Made by a program: the position numbers and the translations under genes
Notes under the pieces: model-generated
What the model was told of the DNA's origin: nothing
Databases searched by the model: none
Seen by the model: the letters and a program-made list of their open reading frames with translations, nothing else
Source: Neobacillus bataviensis LMG 21833
GTDB taxonomy: Bacteria; Bacillota; Bacilli; Bacillales; Cytobacillaceae
NCBI RefSeq assembly: GCF_000307875.1
Contig: NZ_AJLS01000042.1
Coordinates: forward strand, 1-46,750
Reading direction: 5' to 3'
DNA: 46,750 nt
Shown here: piece after piece, positions 34,308 through 41,466 of the stretch
How positions within the stretch are numbered: position 1 is the first letter of the stretch
Layout: every line of letters begins with the position of its first letter

Positions 34308-34483
34308 GAAAGTATAAATTTCGACTTTGAGAATTGTCCAGCTCCAGGCGCCATCGGCTAGTGTACTTCGCTCTTCTCCCTACGATAAGTCAACATCGGA
34401 TCGCTACGCTCTCCGTGTTTCCTTTATCTCAGTCGAAGCGCTCCAGTCCATACGCCGATAAACGGGCGCCTTTCGCTTTTCTT
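34308..34483. repeat. 176-bp structured direct repeat, copy A
   Basis: This copy begins GAAAGTATAA and ends CTTTTCTT. It is the same length as copy B at 35311-35486 and differs at few positions. The ends can pair: AGGCGCC-ATCGGC near the start with GCCGAT...GGCGCCT near the end, so the whole unit may fold as one RNA or cruciform. The 3' part also occurs at 1-69. Confidence 0.88.
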
Positions 34484-34495
34484 GTGTCCACGAAG

Positions 34496-34510
34496 GGTGT
34501 CAGGCACCAT
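34496..34510 (-). repeat. REP element supplying the stop codon of the VanY-type gene
   Basis: GGTGTCAGGCACCAT; on the minus strand GGT GCC TGA is the end of the peptidase gene. Confidence 0.9.
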
Positions 34511-35285
34511 TATTTACTTGTGCGGTGTTGTAGTATTCTTCGAGGGTGATGCCGCGATCCATGATTTTTTTGGCGATGGTTTTGCCGACGTAGCGGAGGT
34601 GCCAGGGTTCGTATTGGTAGCCGGTGATTTCGTCTTTTCCTTTTGGATAGCGGATGATGAAGCCGTAATCGGCGGCATGTTCTTGAAGCCAATCCGCCTC
34701 AGGTGTTCCTTCGAAGCAATCCTCGGCCGCGCATTTCCCGTTCCCGCCCGTAACATCAATGGCAAGGCCTGTTTCATGCTCACTTGTACCAGGAACGGCA
34801 CTATAGGTCATAGCAGCCTTGTACCCATCTACGTTAACGTAGTGATTAAACAAAGAGGTTTGGGCTTCGTGGGATCGGTATGCCGAAACACCCAGAAGGC
34901 TCACACCATCCCGTTTAGCCGCAGCAAATAATTTCTCGATGGCAGCCGCAGCCATAGCGCGCATTTTCCGCTTTGGTAATTTCTCAGTAAAAATAAAAGG
35001 GATATTGGGATCAACCAAATCACTCGGATTGTAATCATCAGGAAGCATATTTTGTTTGTTGACAAGAACAGGGATGATCTCCGGTGCAGCAACAATCTGA
35101 ATGCGCGAATCCTTCTCCGTGCGCTCCTTGTTTTTGTTTGACTCCGTTGAAGAATGATTGGCGGGAACAGGCGGCATATTAACCACTTTTCCCTCTTCTT
35201 TCACCGAATGGTTTTTCCAGGAGTAGCCTAATAATGAAAGTGCGATCACAAGAAAGCAAATAAGGAATCTAGTTAATTTTGACAT
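34500..35285 (-). CDS. D-alanyl-D-alanine carboxypeptidase, VanY family (YodJ-like)
   Basis: This 261-residue protein starts with an N-terminal membrane anchor or signal (about residues 5-22). The zinc peptidase_M15B domain has TSEHETGLAIDV (SxHxxGxAxD) and EPWHLRYVG with the last Zn-binding His and catalytic Glu nearby. It trims the terminal D-Ala of peptidoglycan pentapeptides outside the membrane. The ATG at 35285 has AAAGGGACG upstream; an open frame to 35357 runs into repeat copy B and is not used. The C-terminal Gly-Ala and stop come from a REP. The gene sits alone between two 176-bp repeats. Confidence 0.88.
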   Translation of the reverse strand: MSKLTRFLICFLVIALSLLGYSWKNHSVKEEGKVVNMPPVPANHSSTESNKNKERTEKDSRIQIVAAPEIIPVLVNKQNMLPDDYNPSDLVDPNIPFIFTEKLPKRKMRAMAAAAIEKLFAAAKRDGVSLLGVSAYRSHEAQTSLFNHYVNVDGYKAAMTYSAVPGTSEHETGLAIDVTGGNGKCAAEDCFEGTPEADWLQEHAADYGFIIRYPKGKDEITGYQYEPWHLRYVGKTIAKKIMDRGITLEEYYNTAQVNNGA

Positions 35286-35310
35286 GGTAATCGTCCCTTT
35301 TAAAAGATAA

Positions 35311-35486
35311 GAAAGTATAAGTTTAGGCTTTGAGAATTGTCTAGCTCCAGGCGCCATCGGCTAGTGTACTTCGCTCTTCTCCCTACGATAAGTCAACATC
35401 GAATCGCTACGCTCTTCGTGTATCCTTTATCTCAGTCGAAACGCTCCAGTCCATACGCCGATAGACGGGCGCCTTGCACTTTTCTT
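35311..35486. repeat. 176-bp structured direct repeat, copy B
   Basis: Same length and boundaries as copy A (GAAAGTATAA to CTTTTCTT). Direct orientation; with copy A it brackets the VanY-type gene. Confidence 0.88.
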
Positions 35487-35664
35487 TAAAAACTTACTTC
35501 TGTTACTATCATGGACACGATTAAAGACTTTAAAACGCCTAAAAAAATAAACCGCACTATAGCAGTTACATTCTGTCTCTTTTTTAACTTTCCCAAATAT
35601 TTTGACTAATTAGGTCTATTTGCTCTTTCCTTTTAAAATGCGGATGCTTATATTTTTAATAAAC

Positions 35665-35782
35665 ACATAAATCGTACGAAACGGCAAAACCATTGAAAGA
35701 TGGTGACGCAAAACTATAGGGGCTAATGTTTACCAACGATGCTTGCCAGTTACCGAACACGACCAACTCCTGCGATTTATGT
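35665..35782 (+). promoter_or_regulatory. c-di-GMP-I (GEMM) riboswitch
   Basis: Core 35681-35757 matches GEMM-I: ACGGCAAAACC, a helix ACCAT/ATGGT capped by a GAAA-containing loop, the invariant GACGCAAA, GGGGCTAA, and the 3' block TTGCCAGTTACCG. An outer stem, ACATAAATCG (35665-35674) with CGATTTATGT (35773-35782), encloses the aptamer. Between aptamer and gene, CTCCT (35767-35771) can pair with AGGAG of the downstream Shine-Dalgarno, and there is no terminator, so control is probably at translation. The ligand would be c-di-GMP. The 520-bp gap from the peptidase gene holds repeat copy B and this element. Confidence 0.85.
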
Positions 35783-35808
35783 AAACCAACAATTGAGGAG
35801 GTTTTCAT

Positions 35809-35973
35809 GTGTTGAAAATATTTATAAGGGGCAAATATTATTATCATCTATTCCAGCACCATCACCATGAATTGCTGCAGCAAGATTGCCTGGATTATGC
35901 GCTAAGAATGAAGTTAAAGGTGAAAGCGACGTATCATAACAGTAAAGCGGTAGAAATGGGTTTAAGAATGTAA
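35809..35973 (+). CDS. 54-residue His-rich microprotein under the c-di-GMP riboswitch
   Basis: This small ORF begins with GTG, seven bases after GAGGAGG (35795-35801), and ends TAA at 35973. The product is basic, with KIFIRGKYYYHLF then QHHHHELLQQDCLDYALR and MKLKVKATYHNSKAVEMG. It has no signal peptide or membrane helix. The ATG two bases earlier is in another frame and stops at once. It is the only ORF between the riboswitch and a strong hairpin at 36064, so it should be the regulated gene. I do not recognise a family. The HHHH cluster and single Cys could bind metal. Confidence 0.65.
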   Translation: MLKIFIRGKYYYHLFQHHHHELLQQDCLDYALRMKLKVKATYHNSKAVEMGLRM

Positions 35974-36063
35974 CGGGCATGGTGCCCAACAAAAAAGTGT
36001 CGGGTTCTCACACTAGGACGTTCCCTTTTGAATCACAAAATGTAAAATAGCATACCAATTAAC

Positions 36064-36116
36064 AAAAGAAAAAGCATTGTCATTCAAAGACGGAATGATA
36101 TATGCTTTTTCTTTTT
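36064..36116 (+). terminator. Terminator of the riboswitch-microprotein transcript
   Basis: AAAAGAAAAAGCAT pairs with ATGCTTTTTCTTTT, with inner TCATT/AATGA, and the right arm is itself T-rich. The apparent ATG at 36102 lies in this hairpin. Confidence 0.75.
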
Positions 36117-36197
36117 GCTTTTATTGTAGTTATAGGGAAATTAATGGAAATTCAGAATATAATAAAAAAAAGGATATTCTTAGGGAGAGTAATAGTT

Positions 36198-37205
36198 ATG
36201 TTTGAAATCAATGATAAAACATTACGATTAATTCAAAAAACTTGTAAAGGAAGAAAAAATTTAAAGTTAACTGTTGGATATTTAAGGGGCAATGATTCTG
36301 TAATAAAAATTTATGATGCAAATGGGGAACTTCCATACAAAAAATATCATTATGAAATTGGCTCTATAACCAAGACCTTTACTACATCGTTATTGTCAAA
36401 ATATGTATTTGAAAACAAGATGTCATTAAACGATTCAATACAAAGATATATTGAAGAACTTAGGGCAGACCAGTATTATCCTACATTACTCCGTCTTGCT
36501 ACTCACTCTTCTGGATATTCAGAAACACTGCCATTAAATAAACGGGAATATTTTAGGATCCTTTTAGGATTAATAAGTGGCGGTGGTGATATGAATAAGA
36601 ATAATCCGTTAAATATGGATTTTAACAAATTGAAAATGCTTACTGAGGGAAATAAATTGAGAGACGAAGATTATTCATGGAAATATTCAAATTTTGGTAT
36701 GTCACTTATTGGGTATGGGTTGGGGATTATATCGGGCAAAGGATACTGGGACACGATGAATGATTTCCTACAAAATGAACTTGGATTAAGCGATACATAT
36801 TTGGGAACATCACAAAATAATATACATGGTTTTGACAAAAAAAATAATGATTGCGGAAACTGGAAATGGAATCAAAATAACCTTATAGCACCTGCGGGGG
36901 CAATAAGTTCAACGGCTGAAGATCTGCTTAATTATGCAAAAATAAATATTTACGAAGATAAACCGTATTTGTCTCTTTGCCATAAAAAACATGGAAAAGG
37001 AAAAAAGAAGTATGATATGGGTCTTGGATGGTGGCTTTTAAAGGAAAATAATAATGTAGGCTGGCATTGCGGTGGAACAGGTTGCTTTAGTTCATTCTTA
37101 GGTATTGATAAGAAAAAAAAGGTCGCTGTTGTGGTTTTAGCTAATTATAGATTAGGTGCAAATGACGATCAAAATATTGGATTTTCTTTATTAGAAAGTT
37201 TGTAA
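36198..37205 (+). CDS. Serine beta-lactamase-fold hydrolase (class C / PBP4* type)
   Basis: This 335-residue protein has the three penicillin-binding motifs: SITK (SxxK) near residue 62, YSN (YxN) near residue 164 and HCGGTG near residue 295 in the KTG position. Related proteins are esterases, D-amino peptidases or beta-lactamases. The ATG at 36198 follows AGGGAG and is preferred to 36102, which lies in a terminator hairpin. From this start there is no signal peptide, so it may be cytoplasmic. The coding sequence is visibly AT-richer than its neighbours and rich in Asn, Lys and AAA/AAT codons, which suggests horizontal transfer. Confidence 0.85.
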   Translation: MFEINDKTLRLIQKTCKGRKNLKLTVGYLRGNDSVIKIYDANGELPYKKYHYEIGSITKTFTTSLLSKYVFENKMSLNDSIQRYIEELRADQYYPTLLRLATHSSGYSETLPLNKREYFRILLGLISGGGDMNKNNPLNMDFNKLKMLTEGNKLRDEDYSWKYSNFGMSLIGYGLGIISGKGYWDTMNDFLQNELGLSDTYLGTSQNNIHGFDKKNNDCGNWKWNQNNLIAPAGAISSTAEDLLNYAKINIYEDKPYLSLCHKKHGKGKKKYDMGLGWWLLKENNNVGWHCGGTGCFSSFLGIDKKKKVAVVVLANYRLGANDDQNIGFSLLESL

Positions 37206-37215
37206 AAAATCTACA

Positions 37216-37244
37216 GGGTATAGAACGATTGTGGTTCTACACCC
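37216..37244. terminator. Bidirectional terminator between the hydrolase and nirK
   Basis: GGGTATAGAAC pairs with GTTCTACACCC; the minus strand then runs to TTTTTT. Confidence 0.75.
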
Positions 37245-37287
37245 CGTTTATGTTATTAATTCAATTTACTTTCATTTTGATTAAGAA

Positions 37288-38340
37288 TTAATGTGACATC
37301 ACTGCGCTGCCATCATCATGACCGTCTTTCGTAACCTTCAAGGCGCCGACAGCACCTTTTGTAGCATGGTTAAATTGGTGGGTAACAAACGGGTAGCTGC
37401 CTTCCTTCGTAACCGTGAATTCAACCACCGCCCCACCGCTCGCCGGAAGCATGACTGTTTGCAAGCCCTTCATATGGTTAAACGGATTTCCATCCACATA
37501 GACATCGTCAAACATGGTGCCGACCACATGGAAGCTTGACACTTCATTTGGCCCAACGTTCATCACGTAGAATCTAACCTTGTCGCCCACTTTTGCAAGC
37601 AGCGGTTTGTCAACAAGCGCACCCACTGTACCGTTCGTATTGATATCCCCATCTTTTAAAGCCTTCGCTGAAAAAACAACATATTTTGGTGTTCCATTTG
37701 TGAAATCATCTAAATTATTGTATTTGTACCATTCATTTTGCACGATCACAAATTCACGGTCGACTTCGGAATCCGTTGGATAACCGCTTGTTGGTTTGAC
37801 GATAATCGTGCCGTGCATGCCGTTGGTAATGTGGGATAACACTGGTTTTGTTCCGCAATGATACATGAACACGCCTGGGTTGTCAGCTGGATAGCTGAAT
37901 GTGCCGGTATGGTCTGGCATCACATTCGCAAAATCCTCAGATGGAGCGGCATGAACCGCATGAAAGTCCATGCTGTGCGGAATGGATGGATCCATATTTT
38001 TCAAGGTAAAATTAATTTTATCGCCTTAGTTCACAACAATGACAGGCCCTGGGGCTTCGCCATTAAAGGTCCAGGCTTTATACATATCGCCTTTAGAAAT
38101 TTCAATATCCGTGATTTGTGAAGTCATTCCGATATTGACCTCGTGCTCGCCGATTCGATCTATTTTAATTGGAGTTGGTTTTTGATTTAGATGCTCATGG
38201 GGTGCAATAACAGTAGAAGTTGCATTCTTATTAGTCTGTGCCTTTACATCTTTTTCAATTGAAAGATCCGCCTTACCACAAGCACTTAACACCATGACAG
38301 ATGAAACGATAATTGCTGCAAACTTAGCTACCTTACCCAT
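37288..38340 (-). pseudogene. nirK: Copper nitrite reductase interrupted by an in-frame TAA
   Basis: Read through, this is 350 residues, normal for NirK. A lipoprotein signal ends in VLSAC. Two cupredoxin domains keep every copper ligand: the HSMDFH pair (type 1 and type 2 His, with the catalytic Asp between), MYHCG (type 2 His, type 1 Cys), LSHITNGM (type 1 His and Met), SSFHVVG (catalytic His) and THQFNH (type 2 His). After VIVVN (codon 104) a TAA at 38028-38026 stops the frame, which then continues unshifted with GDKINFTL; GAA to TAA is the simplest change. It would reduce nitrite to NO outside the membrane. Either a recent pseudogene or a sequencing error. Confidence 0.85.
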
Positions 38341-38415
38341 TAATAATCTCCCCCAGTTACCCCTTTTTTTAATTCCTTCCTACCCCTTCATTTTAACTTC
38401 TGAACAGATTGCACT

Positions 38416-38431
38416 AGTGATTCAAATCACT
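38416..38431 (-). promoter_or_regulatory. Putative Fnr/Crp-type box upstream of nirK
   Basis: AGTGATTCAAATCACT is a palindrome matching TGTGA-N6-TCACA except at the outermost bases. It lies about 76-91 bases before the nirK start, in keeping with anaerobic control of denitrification. Confidence 0.55.
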
Positions 38432-38550
38432 CAAAATGAGGTAGCTAGTGAACAAATTGTGAACCAATGAGCAAGGCAATATTAACAACGTGTTAATGCT
38501 AAATAACCGCATCCAAACTGGGCATTCTACTAGGAAAAGGAGGCTATTTT

Positions 38551-38697
38551 TTGAAAAATAAAATGGATAAAACAAGTGAAGGATTGAATCAAATTTTCGA
38601 GATTATTAACGCAAAAGGGGATGAAGGTGAATTAAAGGAGATTGTGGAAAAAGGAAGGATCACCCCTGATACTAAGGAGTCTGGTATGCCGGAATAA
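38551..38697 (+). CDS. 48-residue hypothetical protein
   Basis: This small ORF starts with TTG, seven bases after an excellent AAAGGAGG (38536-38543), and ends TAA at 38697. The product is acidic and polar, with SEGLNQIFEIINAKGDEGEL and KEIVEKGRITPD, probably one or two amphipathic helices. No signal or membrane segment. I do not recognise it. It is divergent from nirK, followed by a weak hairpin (38711-38740) and then the DnaA-box-like array. Confidence 0.6.
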   Translation: MKNKMDKTSEGLNQIFEIINAKGDEGELKEIVEKGRITPDTKESGMPE

Positions 38698-38710
38698 AAA
38701 GGGTGGAAAA

Positions 38711-38740
38711 TATGGACTTAGAATTTTTTCTAGGTCCATA
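38711..38740 (+). terminator. Possible weak terminator after the 48-codon ORF
   Basis: TATGGACTTAGAA pairs with TTCTAGGTCCATA around a TTTT loop; only a short T-rich stretch follows. Confidence 0.4.
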
Positions 38741-38772
38741 TTTAGATGTTATCCTCAGGGATGGAAAAGATT

Positions 38773-38968
38773 TGTGGGTAATGTAACCAATAATGTAGAT
38801 AACTTTTTAAAAAATGTGGAAAAAAAGACATGAAATGTGGATAGAAAGCTCGACTAGCTATAAATGTGGATGAATAATAAAATAATGTTGATAAGTTTGT
38901 GAATAACATGAAATGTTTGTTGATAACTGCCATTTTAATGTGGATATCTTAATGAAATCTGTGGATAT
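38773..38968 (+). repeat. Array of ten DnaA-box-like motifs, phased at ~21 bp
   Basis: Variants of TGTGGATAA (complement of TTATCCACA) start at 38773, 38794, 38815, 38835, 38864, 38886, 38898, 38918, 38939 and 38960, all in one orientation. Most steps are 20-22 bases, two helical turns. Most carry one mismatch to the consensus. The region is AT-rich and has no credible gene. It may bind DnaA (titration or regulation) or be an iteron-like array for another protein. Confidence 0.6.
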
Positions 38969-39045
38969 CGGTCTTTAAAAAATAAATCTAATGACACGCT
39001 CCTTTATACCTAATGAAACAAGGGGAAATGGTTTGTATAGGATAA

Positions 39046-39063
39046 AAGTGGTATAGACGACCA
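39046..39063 (+). promoter_or_regulatory. Possible NagR/DasR-type operator upstream of nagZ
   Basis: AAGTGGTATAGACGACCA resembles the GntR-family dre palindrome TGGTCTAGACCA in its TGGTaTAGAC half, with one extra base before the second half. It lies about 110 bases before nagZ. Confidence 0.35.
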
Positions 39064-39173
39064 TACATTGGGGTGTTTATGATTAAGTAATATTGTAAGC
39101 GCGATCATACACTCATTACATAAGCGGCGCCCGCAATGAAGTCAATTATCAAATAGATAGAGGAGGAGAAACC

Positions 39174-41237
39174 ATGCAACAGTTATTCAAAACGTTCATC
39201 ATCACAGTGATGGCATTTGCTCTATTATTAACAGGGGTTCCACTTTCAGGAGCATCGGCGGCTTCGGGGATTAAGGATCTTGTGATTGACCTTAACGTAC
39301 CTCAAGTGACACGGGAAGTGAATGGCAACAAAATTCAATTAAATGCCCTTCATGTGTACGAAGATGGCCACTTTATGTTGGCATCGGAGAATCTAACCTG
39401 GAAATCTTCTAATAAAAATGTGGCTGCTGTTAAAGAAGGTGCGGTAACCCTATCAGGACACAATGGCAAAACATTTATCTCTGTCAGTGATGGCAGGTTC
39501 ACTGATCGAATTGCGATTCAATTCAAAGGAAATCAAGGAGAAATCCTCGTGGAAAAAGAAAAGGGATCACGCTATGATCTTATCGGCGATGCAATCAAAC
39601 AGATGACGATGGAAGAAAAAGTTGGGCAAATGCTGATGCCGGACTTCCGTACGTGGAAGGGGCAAAATGTGACAGAAATGAATGCTGAAATTGCTGCGCT
39701 TGTTAAAAAATATCATCTTGGCGGTGTCATTCTGTTCCGTGAAAACACCGTAACGGCTGCGCAAACAACGAAGCTCGTGTCTGCTTACCAAGATGCTGCA
39801 GAAAAGGCTGGCTTGTTGATTTCGATTGACCAAGAGGGCGGGATTGTCACGCGCCTTCAGTTCGGAACAGATTTTCCTGGGAACATGGCGCTTGGAGCCT
39901 CAAGGTCTGAAGCGCTGGCCGAAAAAGTTGGCAAGGCGATTGGCGAGGAGCTTAACGCTGTCGGGATTAATATGAACTTTGGGCCTGTTCTTGATGTAAA
40001 TAATAACCCCGATAATCCCGTGATTGGCGTTCGGTCATTCGGAGAGGATCCGGAGTTGGTGGCAAAATTGGGGAACGCCTATATTAAAGGGCTTCATGAA
40101 ACCGGAACAGCATCCACGGCAAAGCATTTTCCCGGCCATGGTGATACCGCAACAGATTCCCATTTAGGTCTGCCAGAGGTGCCGCATGATATTGACCGCT
40201 TGAAAAAGGTAGAATTGTACCCTTTCCAACAGGCGATGGATGCTGGAATTGATGCAGTGATGTCGGCTCATGTCACCTTCCCGAAAATCGACAGCACGAA
40301 AGCCATATCGAAAAAAGATGGTACGGAAATTGCTATTCCAGGCACACTATCACATAAGGTGTTAACAGGTTTAATGCGTGAAGAGATGGGCTTTAAGGGC
40401 GTTATTGTGACGGATGCGATGAATATGCAGGCGATCGCCGACCATTTTGGGCCGGTCGATGCAGCGGTTCGTGCCGTGAAAGCGGGAACGGATATTGTGT
40501 TAATGCCTGTAGGACTTGAATCCGTTGCGAATGGACTTTACGATGCTGTGAACTCCGGGGATATTTCGGAGGAAAGACTTGATCAGTCCGTTGAGCGAAT
40601 TTTAACATTGAAATTAAATCGCGGAATTGTGAAGGCTGAAGTGGGAAAGAGCCTTGACGGAAAAATTGCGAATGCTGAGAAAGTGACAAGATCAGCCGAA
40701 CATTTGCAGGTAGAAAAAGAAGCAGCGGCTAAATCGATTACCCTTGTAAAAAATAATGGCGTTCTTCCTTTAAAGGGAGCCGCAGATGATAAAATTGTTG
40801 TCGTCGGTTCTAGCGCCTCGGTTATCACGGCTGAGGTCAAAAAGCACCATCAAAATGTAACGGTGATCGATACGGCAGCACCGCTTTCAGCCGCCAATTT
40901 AGAAATAGCAAAATCAGCAAAATATATCATTGTTGGCACAAATACCTCTACAGTTAGCGGTAGATTACCCTCTGCTAACTTAATGAAGCTGGCAAATCAA
41001 GTGATTGAGCAAACGGATGCTTCGGTTATTGGTGTTGGGATTCGCAATCCATATGATATTATGGCCTATCCAAATGCAGATGCGTACCTGACACAGTATG
41101 GCACAAAGGACGTAAGCTTTGAGGCGGCGGTTAATACCATATTTGGTGTAAATAAGCCAACCGCCAAACTTCCGGTTACAATTTACAACCAGGACGGCAG
41201 TGTTTTATACGGATTTGACCACGGGTTAGGGTACTAA
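39174..41237 (+). CDS. nagZ: Secreted beta-N-acetylglucosaminidase, GH3 (NagZ)
   Basis: This 687-residue protein has a cleavable signal peptide (about residues 1-30, with SGASAA). A Big-2-like Ig region (about 35-120) is followed by the GH3 TIM-barrel with DQEGGIVTRL, the NagZ loop KHFPGHGDTATDSH that carries the catalytic Asp-His pair, and VTDAMNMQAI with the nucleophile Asp. A C-terminal domain follows. It removes GlcNAc from the non-reducing ends of muropeptides outside the cell, as B. subtilis NagZ does, and so can make the MurNAc imported by MurP. GGAGGAG precedes the ATG. It is not in the mur operon here; a NagR-like site may control it. Confidence 0.93.
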   Translation: MQQLFKTFIITVMAFALLLTGVPLSGASAASGIKDLVIDLNVPQVTREVNGNKIQLNALHVYEDGHFMLASENLTWKSSNKNVAAVKEGAVTLSGHNGKTFISVSDGRFTDRIAIQFKGNQGEILVEKEKGSRYDLIGDAIKQMTMEEKVGQMLMPDFRTWKGQNVTEMNAEIAALVKKYHLGGVILFRENTVTAAQTTKLVSAYQDAAEKAGLLISIDQEGGIVTRLQFGTDFPGNMALGASRSEALAEKVGKAIGEELNAVGINMNFGPVLDVNNNPDNPVIGVRSFGEDPELVAKLGNAYIKGLHETGTASTAKHFPGHGDTATDSHLGLPEVPHDIDRLKKVELYPFQQAMDAGIDAVMSAHVTFPKIDSTKAISKKDGTEIAIPGTLSHKVLTGLMREEMGFKGVIVTDAMNMQAIADHFGPVDAAVRAVKAGTDIVLMPVGLESVANGLYDAVNSGDISEERLDQSVERILTLKLNRGIVKAEVGKSLDGKIANAEKVTRSAEHLQVEKEAAAKSITLVKNNGVLPLKGAADDKIVVVGSSASVITAEVKKHHQNVTVIDTAAPLSAANLEIAKSAKYIIVGTNTSTVSGRLPSANLMKLANQVIEQTDASVIGVGIRNPYDIMAYPNADAYLTQYGTKDVSFEAAVNTIFGVNKPTAKLPVTIYNQDGSVLYGFDHGLGY

Positions 41238-41260
41238 CCTATCAAAAATAAAAAATCGAG

Positions 41261-41291
41261 AAGGGATCTTCGCCCATGAAGATCCCTTTTT
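41261..41291 (+). terminator. Terminator of nagZ
   Basis: AAGGGATCTTC pairs with GAAGATCCCTT, followed by TTT. Confidence 0.9.
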
Positions 41292-41308
41292 GGGTGCATC
41301 CCTTCTTT

Positions 41309-41360
41309 GGTGCCTGACACCATTAATAATAGTTTGACAGTGGTAATGGTGTCAGGCACC
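41309..41360. repeat. REP pair (inverted) between nagZ and the ABC operon
   Basis: GGTGCCTGACACC (41309-41321) and GGTGTCAGGCACC (41348-41360) are separated by 26 bases. The flanking ATT/AAT extend the outer palindrome. Confidence 0.9.
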
Positions 41361-41466
41361 GCACCATAATATGACTTTTGTCACCTCGTTTTGGTGACAT
41401 TACTTACTAAAAGTTTCCTTCCGGACATCATACAATGAAATCAAGTAATCAGGAGGTGTTCGAAAG

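Noticed and set aside
35286..35357. Longer N-terminus for the VanY-type peptidase
   Set aside because: The extension is encoded mostly by the 176-bp repeat and precedes the real Shine-Dalgarno and membrane anchor.
35656..35847. Minus-strand 63-codon ORF across the riboswitch
   Set aside because: It is antisense to a clear GEMM-I aptamer; the open frame is chance.
36102..36197. Upstream start for the serine hydrolase giving an N-terminal hydrophobic segment
   Set aside because: The ATG lies in the right arm of a terminator hairpin and lacks a good Shine-Dalgarno; 36198 has AGGGAG.
38773..38968. Chromosomal oriC
   Set aside because: No dnaA, dnaN or other origin genes are adjacent and most boxes are degenerate; a DnaA-box cluster or iteron-like array fits better.
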